Translations under genes and position numbers: made by a program
Notes under the pieces: model-generated
What the model was told of the DNA's origin: nothing
Databases searched by the model: none
The model's input: the letters and a program-made list of their open reading frames with translations, nothing else
In this document: one piece after another, positions 33,301 through 46,700 of the stretch
Layout: each line of letters starts with the position of its first letter
Position numbering within the stretch: position 1 is the first letter of the stretch
NCBI GenBank assembly: GCA_031763025.1
Contig: JASSKH010000027.1
Span: 10,069,055 to 10,133,054, forward strand
Length of the DNA stretch: 64,000 bases
Direction of reading: 5' to 3'
Source: Macrocystis pyrifera
Taxonomy: Eukaryota; Sar; Phaeophyceae; Laminariales; Laminariaceae

Positions 33301-34220
33301 AGGGATGCGAGGGTCTATGGTCATACGACTACTACGGCCATGCATGAGATCGAGTGCATATCTCCTATCGAGTACACCCCCCCCAAAAAACGATGAAAAA
33401 AAAAGTCATAAAAGTTGATTTTTCTTAACCATGTCCCATATCAACCATGTCTCATATCACGGGTAGGGAGGGTGTAGGGAACAGGGGGGAGGGGGGAGGG
33501 GGGGGTAGTGACGCGGCAAAGTGGGAAGAAAACGGGACAAAAGAACAAAATTAACTCGCAGGGAAAACCGCAGACTGGCTTTTGCCTTTCCTCCCTCCTG
33601 CCCTTGATCCCTGAGAGGATGTCGCGTGCTGCATGCACGCTGAGGTGTCGTAAAGACTGCGGCGGGGAGGTTCGATGAATGGACGTAACAATACACCAAC
33701 AAAGGACAGGCTGAACAAAGGACAGAAGAGAGGAGCACAGTCGAGAAATGCGTGCGCGCGTGGGGGTGGGGAGTACATATGTCTGACGGTCGAGGACCAG
33801 CCCCTTGCCCTTCCGCCTTTCTCCTTCCCTACGAAACCCTGGCCGAGATGCTCCGTTGGGTCGTCAGCAACTATTGAAAGCGCACTCACAAAATCATCAA
33901 GCAAGCCATCAATGTCACCTCCCCCCCCCCACCCCCCCCCCCCACCCCCCCACAACCCCCTCCTCTTTCCCTCCCATCGAGAGAACCCCCATACTTAGTG
34001 TTAAAACGCACCGCGTAGCGAGCGATGACGGCGCCCCTCTTTCGCAAAGTCTGGCGTGCGGTCTTCCAGCGTTTCGCCACCTGAAACGTATTTTTTTTTT
34101 TCAAGCAAACGCAAGACAAAAAAAAAAAAAAAGAAAAATGAGCGAGAAAAAAACAACGCCGCGGATAGTAATCACGCACACTTACCCGCTGTTACACGGT
34201 TATAGTATTATCCTCGAAAA

Positions 34221-34261
<41 letters not shown>

Positions 34262-34612
34262 GGGCGATCGATTTTTTTACATGAGACCCTCGAGAGAAAA
34301 ATCAACATTGCGCCACCAATATCGTACTTGGCGGCAAAATACATGATCGACGGGGGAAAACAAATCTTCATCTTCATGTGGTGACATTCTGCTCTGCGCG
34401 ATTCTCGACGGAAGAACAATTTCATTGGGCGGCAGTTACGTGGCCATCGACGCAAAAAATGCTCTCATGTTGGGCCACGCAAACGACACGTTATTCCCGA
34501 TGGGAAACAAATTGTATTATTTGGCGACATCGAACCGCTGCACGTTACACGACAACAGCGCGGAGGGGTGATGTTTGTCCAAAGACCCCTCCCGGATCCC
34601 CCCCCCCCCCCT

Positions 34613-34644
<32 letters not shown>

Positions 34645-35713
34645 CCCCCCCCCCCCGCATAAGGTGGGATACGTGGCGTAGTTGAGAAAGTATGGAAGGA
34701 TACAGGAGGAAACCAAGATGAGATGGCGTCTGTAGAGAATTTTGGGAGCTACAAGGCAGAAGTAGCAAGAAATGATAAAGAGAGAAGGGAAAGGCTAGCG
34801 CTGAGAAACAAGGTGCAATCGGAGAAAAACATTCAAGAGATGTACGGGGGATTAAGCGAGAAGGAATAGGAATGAAAACGTATTTGCACGGCCCACTGGA
34901 CTTCGCGAAAACGCTGAAACTGCCATTTCGTGTAGGTGACCTGCCAGAAAGAAGAAAGAAGTAAACCAGTAGCCGGGAGGAGGGGGAAGTAGATGCACAG
35001 ACGTGCCTGCGGCAAAGCAATAGAGAGTAGAACTCACATAGTAGAACGTGAAACCGAGAACGACCGTGGCCTAAAACCAAATACCATCCCCCCCCCCCCC
35101 CCCCCCCCCCATTGCTGTCTCTGGAAGTGGCCACACCAGAAATTAAATCAATTCATTGATGCTGTCATCCATATGCAAGAAAATCCGCCCCTGAAAGCAG
35201 TTCTCAGTAGGATGCAGCTCACTCTTCGTGCGACTCGCCCAACACCTCACGTTTCGCTTCGCGCTTAGTGCAAGCAATGTCTGCCTGGTCGGTGAAAACC
35301 CGACGCGCTCCCGTCCCGGCATTGTAGGGATGCGAGGGTCCATGGTCATACGACTACGGCCATGCATGATAATGAGTACCCCCCCCCCCCCCCCCCCATC
35401 CCCCTCACGATCACCACGATCACCACTACCATCGCCAAGACACCCCAAACACTACCACCACCACCACCAGTACCACCGCGAACACCAAAAACCACAACAC
35501 AACTACGACAGAAGAAAAACAACAAGTACGCGTGAGACATGACAGTACAGGGACGGACAGCCCCGTCGACAACGAAACACATCCGGTGCATGCGCCGTGC
35601 CCGACAAGCAAGCACTACTAATAGTGTACCCTCTACTACATCAGCTGCTGTTGGTTACCAGTTACCAACAAACAACGACAACCGTTCGACAGCACACCAC
35701 ATTGAATATCACG

Positions 35714-35756
<43 letters not shown>

Positions 35757-38700
35757 CCCCCCCCCATGGCTCGTCCGAATGCTCACCCTACAAAGAACCA
35801 GGATGGCCGCAAGCGGCGCGAGACCCGACACTATCTGTCCCGCCACTCCGTTCCACCTGGGCCTCTTTCTGCTCCTCTCCCTCCTTTCTCTGCCTCCCCC
35901 GCCCCCCCCCCTCCCCCCCCCGCCCCCGCTGCGCGGAATTCGACCTCTCCTGATTCGCTCAGGCGGCGTGCGCTGTCCCCCCCCCCCCTCCGCGCGATGG
36001 AACGCCTCCAGCCACAGGTCTACGTACGGGAGGAACGGGTAGGTCCACCAGTCCCTGAATCGACAGACACGACCGAATAAAAAAAGTTCCAGTTTATATA
36101 TATATATAGCAGTGGGCACGCTGGATAAGGGGGTCTAGAAAAAAAGAATTTTCGGACCTTAACTAACCCAACTCGAACTGGACCCATGTTTTGGGGGGGA
36201 AAATCATTTAGAACTAGTGTGGGTTGAATTTTTCAGGGCTCTTCACGAGTCATGGACCCGCGGGGTCGGGTCAAGACCTTTTGGAAATCCATGGGTTGAA
36301 TTCCGGTCGGGGCACAGGAGGATTCCACAATCTCACGGGCCGGGCCGGGCCGGGCCGGGTCGGCTCACCGTTACCCGACCCGACCCGCGAGGGTTGACCC
36401 GACCCGTCAACAGCCCTGGATAATTGCAGCAGTAAAGAGGGTCAACCACGGGCAGATCATGATCTATCTATCTGTAGACAGATAGTACAGATAGATCAGC
36501 TATCTGTCTACAGGTAGATCAGCTATCTGTTTACAGATAGATCATCTAGTTCCTCACCTGCCGCTGTGAGAGATTGTACAGGATCTGCAAGATAGCACAG
36601 ACAGATCCAACCCAGGAAACACGTGCTATTGCATCGACAAGTCATGCAGAATACACGGGACGGGTCCCACCCGGCACCGTGAGCTATACAGGTTACACCA
36701 GACCGGGAAGAGATCTATCTGACTCGATCTATCTACCGTAGACCATGTTAAGTGGGAATGATCTGCACGTGATCTGCCCGAGGTATGGAGGGTTGCTGAG
36801 AGCGGTCAAAAATCGGCATGTCCCCCTCCTATCGTATGCTAAAATAGCCACGTAGTATAGAGTCGTGTAGATTTCCCAGAGCAGACAAGGGCACCCCGTG
36901 GTTCAAGAGCGCTGACTCAAGTGTCGTCACGGGGCGCAAAAAAAAAAAAAAAAATAAAAAATAAAAAACAGTGGTATATATATACACCCACGATCTGTAC
37001 AGGTACAAACAAGCAAAGCCGCAGCAAGCTCGTATTGTCCTGCAGTTGACCGATTGTTTACACCGGTCTACCGGCGGTGGTGGTGGTGGTGGCGGTGGGC
37101 GGAAGTGGTTTCGCTGGTGGTTTTTGTTTACACCGGTCTAACCGCGGTGGCGGTGGCGGCAGAGCTTTGAGTTTTGGTGTGTGATGGGTAGCGGTGGTAG
37201 TTTGAGTGGTGTTCTTGTTGTGATGGTGCTGTCGTTGTTGTTGGTGGTGGTGGGTCATGGTGGTGGCGGAGAACGAGGGGGGCTCTTCTTGTCCACAACC
37301 GCTCTCTCGCGTACGCCTCGTATACAGGCGTTTTTTGCACCGGTGCGGGGAAACAAAAAACGAGGAAAAACAAAGAACCAAAAAAAAAAAAAAAAAAAAA
37401 CCAGAGAGAGAAAAAAAAGGGCATGCACACAATCTCTTTTCTCTCTCTGCCTCTCTCCTTTCTATTTCTCGTTGCAATTGCTGTTGCATTATTCATAGCA
37501 TTATTGATATCAACACTAGTATCAATACCTGGTATAAACAAGAAGAAAAGCCTCCTGAGACCTGAAACCCGCCCCATTTACTGAAACGGCGGTTCTGGCG
37601 TTGTCCGGCACGTCTAAAACAACAGGAGGCAGTGGACGCCAGCTGTATAACTACGAAACAAATCACTGCTGTATTAACGCGAGCCACGCCAGCTATCTAC
37701 CAAATCAAAAATCGCTTCATTGACGCGAAACGCGAAATCACGCCGCACACAGGAAGAAGACAGATGTGCTTGCCGCTCGCACACCCGCAGTCACGCGACG
37801 ATTGACGTTCGATCTCGACATATAAATCAACCCGCGGTCAACGCGCCTCGTACCGGGCAAGGCCAATGACTACACGATGGCCTCGAAAATATCAAAAGAA
37901 CCCGTGGTTTAGGGGGCGGCAGAGGTTGGCCGCGGCGTCCTACGCTCTCCGTCCAGAACCTCAAAAAATAATTTTTGTGGAGGAATCGAGAGTTTTGTCG
38001 ACTGTTTTCTACACACCAGATGCCAAATGTATTATTACTAGACGCCTAGACCGCCCGCGCCACATATCACCGACAGAGGTGTGAGCACTGCTGTGACACT
38101 AGCGTGGGTCGGAGCCCCTAACGAGCGCGCTTCGTTCGGAGTTCATGACGTAGTCGTTGGGTTCGTCGATCTATGTCAAAACCGGAAAAAAAATGGTCTA
38201 TTTCTGGCCGTCGGAGAGGGCTCGAGTTTTTTTTCACACCCGTCCGTTTTCTACAGACCAGCGCCGATTTTTTTTTAAATCGGACGCCTGGCCGGCCCAC
38301 GTCACGTATCACCGACCGGGGTATGAGCACCATGGTGGGTTGCAGACCCTAATCAGCGAGTTCCGTCCAGATTTCATGACGGAGTCATTGGTTATGTCGA
38401 TCGATGTCAACCCGAGGATTCTCACAAGAGTTGTTTCCAGTCTCCCCGATCCTGCCAAAACAGGTGTTTCATTTACATCGCGCGGCGCGCAATGAAAGTC
38501 CGCCAAAAGCTGTACCGTGACGGGTAAAACTTGCCACCCCGATACATGGCTGCTTGACCGTCGGGATGATCAGCACATGGCAATGGTCCGACGGCACGTA
38601 ATCTCTTGCTCCCTTCCAACGAACAGCCCCCCCCCCCCCTCTCCCCCCCTCGCCCCCCGCCACCGTCCCTACACCCACTCCTCGACGCGACAAAAGCCCT

Positions 38701-40676
38701 GAACGAAACTTGACAGGCAGGTAGGAAATACGCCCTTACCCGCAAAAATATGTCGGTTGACGGTCCAGGCACAGTAGTGTGGACGACCCGTCTAGGCGTC
38801 CTTAGACTCAATATACTAGTTCTAGTGGGGACTTACTTGACGGCTGTCCTTGACGGCTGTCCCGTCAAAGGAGGGGGGGGGAACCAAGAGACGTATTAGC
38901 TCACCAGGGCTTCGCGGTTCCGAATGTGAAGTGTAGTATCTTGACCTTCTTTCGACGCTTCCAGTCCTCGGGAGCCTCCGGTCCGGCCTCCTTCCCCTGG
39001 ACTACCTAAAAATAGAGAAAAAAAAAAAAAATGATAAGCCGAAAAAGGGGGGCGCAACAAGATAGGCATTCGACAAAATGGTTGACACACCCCGTGTACC
39101 AGGGGGGGGGGGGTCATATTTGACACCAACCCCAATCTAATCAACCATAGCATCGAATAAGTGGTGCTCTACTGCTGCCGTACGAAACCAATACTATTAA
39201 TAGGACTAAACCCAAACCCGAGCCTAAACTGGCCAGACAAAATCAACCATTGGCTAGCATTAGTCCCGTTGCCTTGTACTTTGTATATCAGACAAGGTTG
39301 TGTCAACCATTTTCTCGAACAACCGGTAATTGGTTGAAAACTTCTTCGGAGGGTTGAGGGAAGGTTCCAAGGATCGAAAATGTAGCTGGCGTCGTCGTCG
39401 ACCAGGCGGTGGTCCAACCGTGTTCAGATGTTTACATCATGGCACTCAGCGGTACCGCACGTACTCATCATACAATGCTGTATGTAATTGGTGATGAAAA
39501 AAAGCGGCATGTCTTTCTTAGTCACGGCTAGACCACCGTACTCTTGTGACATCACACATACCGCCGTTCAATACTGTACTCTGTACCTTGGTACTTGATT
39601 TCCACAGCAGCAGCAGCAGCAGGTATTTACACAGTGTTGTGGGGGGACAGGGTACGTACATACCGATACACCGTAAATCTCCGATCACACATGCCAACCA
39701 TGAAGATGCGTCAACCAAAGTCCGGTCTACGAAACATTTCCAATCATGGATGGTCTTCAAAATGGTTGACGTTCGGGAATATAGACCCAGAACGATACCA
39801 GGGAGTGAAGGGTCCTCTTCTGCGAAAATGAACCCCACTCCCACGCTCTCTCTATCTCACGAGATCCCTCGCCGTGAGATGCGAGAGGTTTGTGGGGGCA
39901 CGCTACTATATTGCTGTGTTCTGCGGAACGTTCTCCCCCCGCAAAAACAAAAAAAAAACACTCAGCCCACCGCGACGCACAACAACATGCGGTTCAACTT
40001 TTCCCGAAAAATCACTCTCCTGAAAAATCGCGTTTATCTGATAGATGCTACTGCTGGTGTATACGACATCCGCCGCGACCATGTCAACGTATCCCGAAAA
40101 AACCACTATCACCATAAGCTACTGGTGCATGCGACATCAACTGCGAGCATTTAACCACTTCCCCTCCTCCCCCCCCCTCGACGTGCTCCGTCCCGGCATT
40201 GTAGGGATGCAAGGATCTATGGTCATACGACCACGGTCATGCATGATATCGAGTACACCCCTCCCCCCCCCAGATCCACACTCCAGCAGATTCCCCCGCC
40301 CCCCGTCCCCCCCCCACTCCCCAAACCCCTTCCACCTCACCTGCAAATCCCCATCAACGAACAGCAGCGGCCAATCCCCGTTGTACCTAGTAGGGAGCCT
40401 CTTGCACCCCCAGCCCCTCGGTTTCACCCACTCGCCCAAACCACGGCCCCCCTGCCCCCCCCCACCCCCCCCCCCCCTTCCCGCTTCGCTCTTCTCCGCC
40501 CCCCCCTCCCCCTCTACGCCCCGCCAAGAGCCCCCGAGGCTTTCGTCGACGCTGGAGCCAATGCCGGCAAGGCGCGAACCAACGATCGGGTAAGGCTCGA
40601 AGGCTGGGCAGGCCGCGAAGTATGGATAAAACGAGTTTAAGAATCCCTGGTCCCTGGTCAGAGGCGTTATCGCGAT

Positions 40677-40709
<33 letters not shown>

Positions 40710-43700
40710 TGTTTGTGTATGCGCGTGGGTGTGTGACAAAGAGCGTGGACCTTAATATCTCACCCCTCCCCGTCCCCTACACGAGCAAGGAATACGCAAG
40801 AGTATTTACGGCGGGGATGTTGGTATTGATAGAGGTAACACCGACCAAAAAGCGCAACCTCCTCCCCCTGTTCCTGCCTGTGCCCGTGCTCCAGCGATGT
40901 GGCTGGATGACACGCGCCCCCCACGACACTCTCTACGACCCCCTCTTTTCTGAATGGCCGAGCTGTCTGCCTGTAGCATTGCTGCACTACTGTAGTGCAC
41001 AGCTTAAACTGCTGCACGGCACTGTATCGATATCGTGCAAGGGCGACCAGGCGACCGATGTCCCCCCTCGAGCAGACCCCACATGACCCATCCTAATCCC
41101 CAGCACACGCCAGTGGTACTACATTCAGACGCGCCTTACATCCCCCCTCCCCTCCCCTCCCCTCCCCTCCCCTCCCCTCCCCTCCCCTCCCTCCCACCCC
41201 CCCCCCCCCCCTTTTCCCCCTCCCGCCCTTTCGCTCCCCCGTCCCCTGTCTCACCCCCCAGTGTACGAGTCCAACTTTCCGATGAGCTCGTGCATGTGGC
41301 TGTACAGCTCCCTGCTGGGCGAGATGACCACCACGCCGGAGTTGAGCAGCTCCGAGTGCCTCATCACGGCACAGAACGGCCCGCAGTCGAACAGCTCATC
41401 CACGTTCTCCAGGACGAGGGTGTCCGCATCCAGAAACACGATGCGGTCATACTCCGACTCCATCTCCACTATCAAGAGCTTGGTGTACACGAACACCAGC
41501 CGGGGCTGGAAGTTTTCGTTCGGATTCTCCTCCACCTCCACCGGCCGAACGCTGGTCGGTCGTTGCCGTTGCCGTGGTCGTTGTCGAGTAGATTGATGAT
41601 TGGAGGAATAGAGAAGGGGAGGTTCATGGGGACCACGTCAAAATGGGGGGAGGGGAGGGGGGGCAGGGCGGGGGGTTAGTTGAGGCAACGCAAAAAAGCA
41701 TGAGGCGTGGCGGGGGGGGGTAAGGGGGCGTGGGGGTTGTTAATTGAACGAAACGGGACGGTGGGGGAGGTGTACTCATGTCAAGCATGGCCGTAGTCGC
41801 ATGCATGACCATAGACCCTCGCATCTCTATATACGATGCCGGGACGGAGCACGTCGGGTGTCCACCGATCAGGCAGACATTGCTTACACCAAGCGCGAAG
41901 CTAAACGTGAGGTGTCGGGCGAGTCGCATGTAGGGTGAGTTGCAGCTTACTAAGAACCCCTTGTGACGCGGACTTTCTTGCACAAGGATGAGAGCGTCGA
42001 AAGCGCGCGCGCGCGGGGGGCGGGGGGGGGGGGGGGGGGGGGGGATGATGGGGGCGAAGCAAATGCTTTTTTTTTATCGGAGGGAAACGCGAAGGGGGTA
42101 GGGGAACAGGAGTCGTTGATTGGAGGAAGGGCAAGGTACAAAGCGGGGGATGTGCAACGCGTCTACAGCAGTAGATACTATGGAAATATCTCGACGATAC
42201 ATTCTTCCAAAGCCACTATTTTTGTACTGCTGTGTGCTCGTTGTGTGTGCTCATTTCACCACATTATTACGAAGAAAATCGGCTTGGAAAATTGAAAATC
42301 GTCCCACAGGGGGGGTCTGTTATCTCATCACCCGTGTGATACATACCACTCTGGACGTAAATATAAGGACTGCTTGATATTCATAGTAATCTATAAACGG
42401 TCCTAATATTTCCGCCCAGGGTAGTATAAGGTACGTACAGTAGGTGTCCTATCCTGTCCTTTACCGGTATTAAATCACTCGCTCGCGTAATTTTTTTTAA
42501 AACTTTATTTATTTGTTTTTTTCATCACTTTTACTTTCCAGCCCACTCGTACGAGGTTTTACCCTCGACGATCTTCTGGACAAGCCGTGGTCACAGGTGT
42601 CATCCCTTCTCCCCCCCCGTACGTGCCTGTAGTTTTTATCGCGCATAGGGTGCAGCATTCCCACTGCTCGTCGCTTTTCATCGAATGTACAGCTAACTCA
42701 CGCTCTCGCGCTTTCCGCTAATCAATTTTATGCAAGGAAAAGTCCCTACGAGCATGCACTCGGTGAGACTCGAATTCACGAAATTAATCTTGATAATGGG
42801 GATCCACTAATAGTGCGACACTAGTAATAGGCAGGGAACCAGAAAAAAAATTTGCGGGCAGTTTGCGGGCAGTCCCGCAGGTGTACTGCTTGTGGTCGAA
42901 CAACATCGATGCACCTCTTGTGATATGATGTGATATGGTGCAAGAGGCCCTAATTGCAACACCATGTATCAAAATATGCCCGTGCAACACCTGCCTGATT
43001 GGTCCCGGCGGCTGGCTTTGTGGCACGCCGTTACCTCTTTCACGACACCGATTGACCACCCCTGCGGGTTTATGCAATGGCGTCGGGTTGGGTCAGCGCC
43101 GACGAGCAAGTTGAAAAATCGCCAAAAGGCGTTGCACAATTAAATTTCACAAGGCGGTGTTGCACACAAAAAGCACCCGTACGATGTACCCTTACCGTGT
43201 GTAGTACGGTACTCTGGTGTATTGGTCACTTATGTGATTACCTATCACAGCACATCATAACAGCGGCAGCAGTACAACGTGAGGAAACTGACCTTTCGCA
43301 TGATGCAGCAGCACAGCGCGGCGGTGACCAGTCTTGCATCATGAGTCTACGTACGTACGTAGTGTACGGCAAAAAAGCAAAATTGTTCTGTTTCCATATA
43401 CGTTGTCCGTTTCACATGAACCGATGTGCTTCCTTCATAATAGCGCGTACAGCGTACATACGTACATATATGCACCCAAGGTCCCAAGCGAACTTCTCTA
43501 CGAGGTACTGACTCTTGCTCCCACGGAGATGAAACTTCTCCCTGGTTTGCCTCAGCAAAACCCACGTCACGGCGAGCTGGCATCTATTAATAGATAGGAT
43601 TCGTGTATCTAAAGCAGCGTCATACTACAGCGTATATAGCAGCTCGGTATCTGTAGGATGCTACAGCAGTAAGATACTCGGGCCTTGTTTCAGACTTTAC

Positions 43701-46700
43701 GTACCAGGTATGACGACGGTATCAAAACATTCATATTACGGGAGACCATAATAACGGGAGACCATAATACATACCGGTACCAGGTAGGACCAAATATTGT
43801 TCGTAAAAATAGGTACGTAAATACATACCAGTAGGTTTTTATGTATACCATAGGTCCTATTAACTATGTGTGTGTGTGTGTGTTCTTCACATTAAACCGT
43901 TCTTCTACTCGTCGACATCCAGCAAGCCCAGTGTCCGTGCTGATTCTTCACCCTAGAAAGATACGAGCTCTGTGGTCACAGACTACGACACAGAGATAAC
44001 ACACCGTAATGCATTAATAGCCTACGTAATACCATGCCTTCGCACTAGGTGCGGCCGACACAACATACATACATACGCCAGCAACCAAAATACACCATAA
44101 AGAAAGAGAAGCAACGAAAAAACCAAACCGAAAAAGAACAAGAAAAAGAAAAAGAAAAGGAGAAGAATCCCAAATAAATAAATAAAATGGGAAGCCAAAG
44201 CTCAGACACATACATACTTACCCCGAGCATGAGCCAAAAGGGACGTGCAAGGGGAAAGATACGAGAAGGAAAAAGGGGACTATGCATCCCGGTGAACACT
44301 TAACTAAGTAAAAAGAGCAATAGTGAGTGGGCCAAAATACGCTCGTCACCCACCCACTATGTAGTACTTCTTTCATAAGGATAAGAAGGGAAAAAAAATC
44401 AAAATGCATACCGAACGGCCGCAGCAGTTGGCGGTACGAGTAGCAAAGAAACGTCCAACCTATTAGTCGGCCTGGTACCTTGCTACCCTATCTGCGGTCT
44501 CTCTGCTACTCTCTTCTACCGCGGTTTCCCTTCTACTCCTCCTGTTCCCCCCCCTGCCCCTATACACTTGTACGGTGTTCCCTCTACCCCTCCTGCTGTT
44601 ACCCCTCCCCCCATTCCCTCTAACACTACCTGCAGCGGATGCACGGCGCTGTCTACTCAGCTTTGCCTCAGCCTCGTGCCACCTGCCCATGAACTGTTCA
44701 GCTGCTTCGAGGATTCCCCGGTACCACTTTCCCGTCTGTTTTGCTGCAGTGGGCCACAGTGCGGTCCCAACTCCAAAGACTAAGGGGGAGTCTTCCGTTG
44801 ATCCCTCTGAGGCTTTGAACACTCTAAGGTCCTCAGCAATTGCCCTAGGCCAAGTCTTAGGCTGCCCGCCTGGTTTCGGGCTCCCCCCACCAGCGATCGT
44901 CCCGAACATCACCCGACTGGGCAATCGCCCCTCGTGTTGCCGCACCACAGCCCCCGCAAAGAAGAGTCGCCGTTTACGGATGGTCGTTTCGATACTTTCG
45001 CATCGTGTTATCCTGAGCGCCTTCGCATACGAGAGGGTGGTGTGGTCGGTGCGTAGTCGGCGCTGGAAACCAATGACTCGCAGAAGGACTTCGTGGTGGG
45101 CTGATCGAAGCTTGGCGAAGTGGTCCGCATTGAGGGTCCACGTCACGCAACCGTACAGCAAGGTCTCAATCACCTCGGCCTTCAGCATCCGGACTTTCAG
45201 ACTAAGCGGTGCGTTCGTCCTATCGTACAGTTCCGGACCATACCGTTTGAGGCATGCCCGCATCAGACGGATTCGTCGCTCGATTTCGAAGGAGAGGTCA
45301 GCGTTCTCGTGGATAATGCCTCCTAGGTACAAAAACTGGGTCGTCTGTTTATACTTTTGGCCTGCAGCTTCGATCGCGAGCGGTGAGGTGGTAAACGTCT
45401 GATCCGGTGTTCGTAGGAGCATCGTCTCTGTCTTCTTCTCGGATACCGTGAGACCTACTGCTTCGAAGACAGTCACGATGACTGTCATCATTCTCGCAAG
45501 GCCTTCCGCCGACTTCGAGACTATTCCTGCATCGTCTGCATACAACATGCCCCACACAGCCCTTTGCACGCATGCCAACGGTTCCTCTTTTCCGACAACC
45601 CTGTCCTCTTCGAGATGAACCAAATCCCTTACGATGCATTCGTCTTTGCTGAAGCGTACCAGCACGATGTGTATCGCAGCGGCGAAGAACACGTTGAACA
45701 GTAACGGCGATAGTACGCAGCCTTGCCGCAGTCCCTGGGATACATTGAACCAGTCCGAGTGTTCACCGTCATCCGCACGCACGCGAGCCCGCATGCCTTC
45801 GTGAAAATTGCGAATGATTGTGAGCATCTTGGTTGGTACACCAAGGCGTGTGAGTACCTCCCACAACAGTTCTCGGTCGACAGAGTCGTACGCTTTCTGC
45901 AAGTCGATAAAGCACATGTACAGGGGGATTTTCTTCTGCCGCCCGAGCTGCTGCAACCGGCGCACGACAAACAGCATATCGACTGTTGACCGTGCGGGGC
46001 GGAAGCCACACTGTTCTTCAGGGAGTATATGCTCGGTCTCGCAGTAGCTGCTTAGACGGGACGCAACGATTTTCAGCAACACCTTGCCTGCGTGAGCAAC
46101 AAGCGAAATACCTCTGTAGTTGTTGCAATCAGTTCTATCCTTCTTTTTATGAAGGGTTTTTATGATCGCATCTTTCCATTGCTGGGGGACTTCTCCCGTT
46201 ACCCAAACGTTAACAAGGATACTGTGAAAATACTGCACGAAAGCGGGGTGGTCAAGTTTCAGTACTTCGACCGGGAGACCATCTGGTCCAACGGCTTTCC
46301 AGTTTGACATACCCTTCACTGCTTCCATCATCTCGTCAATGGATGGTTCATTTCCAAGGGATAGTTTCAGCGGTCGTGGTGGCACTAGGTCGATGATCGT
46401 GGGGTCAAGTTTCAGCGATTTCGTGTTCAATAGTTTGTGGTAGTGCCCCGCCCATCTTTCACGAATTCGCGCTTGATCTCGCAACAGCGTGCCATCCTCG
46501 TCCATGATAAACTGTTCACTCCTCGCTTTCGTACCTTGCAACCCTACCGTACTCTTCAGGTGCTTGTAGAACCCTCGTTGATCGGAACTCGCGAGGAATT
46601 TCTCGGTTTCAGCGAGGTACTCTTCAAAATACGCATTGACTCCTGCGGCGACCACTTCCTGCAGATTCGCACAGGCGGATCTCAACTTCTTCCACGCTGT

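Noticed and set aside
41255..41551. Glycogenin
   Set aside because: The DxD core is shared, but the joined gene has a signal peptide, KPWDWW and a multi-spanning C-terminus, which glycogenin lacks.
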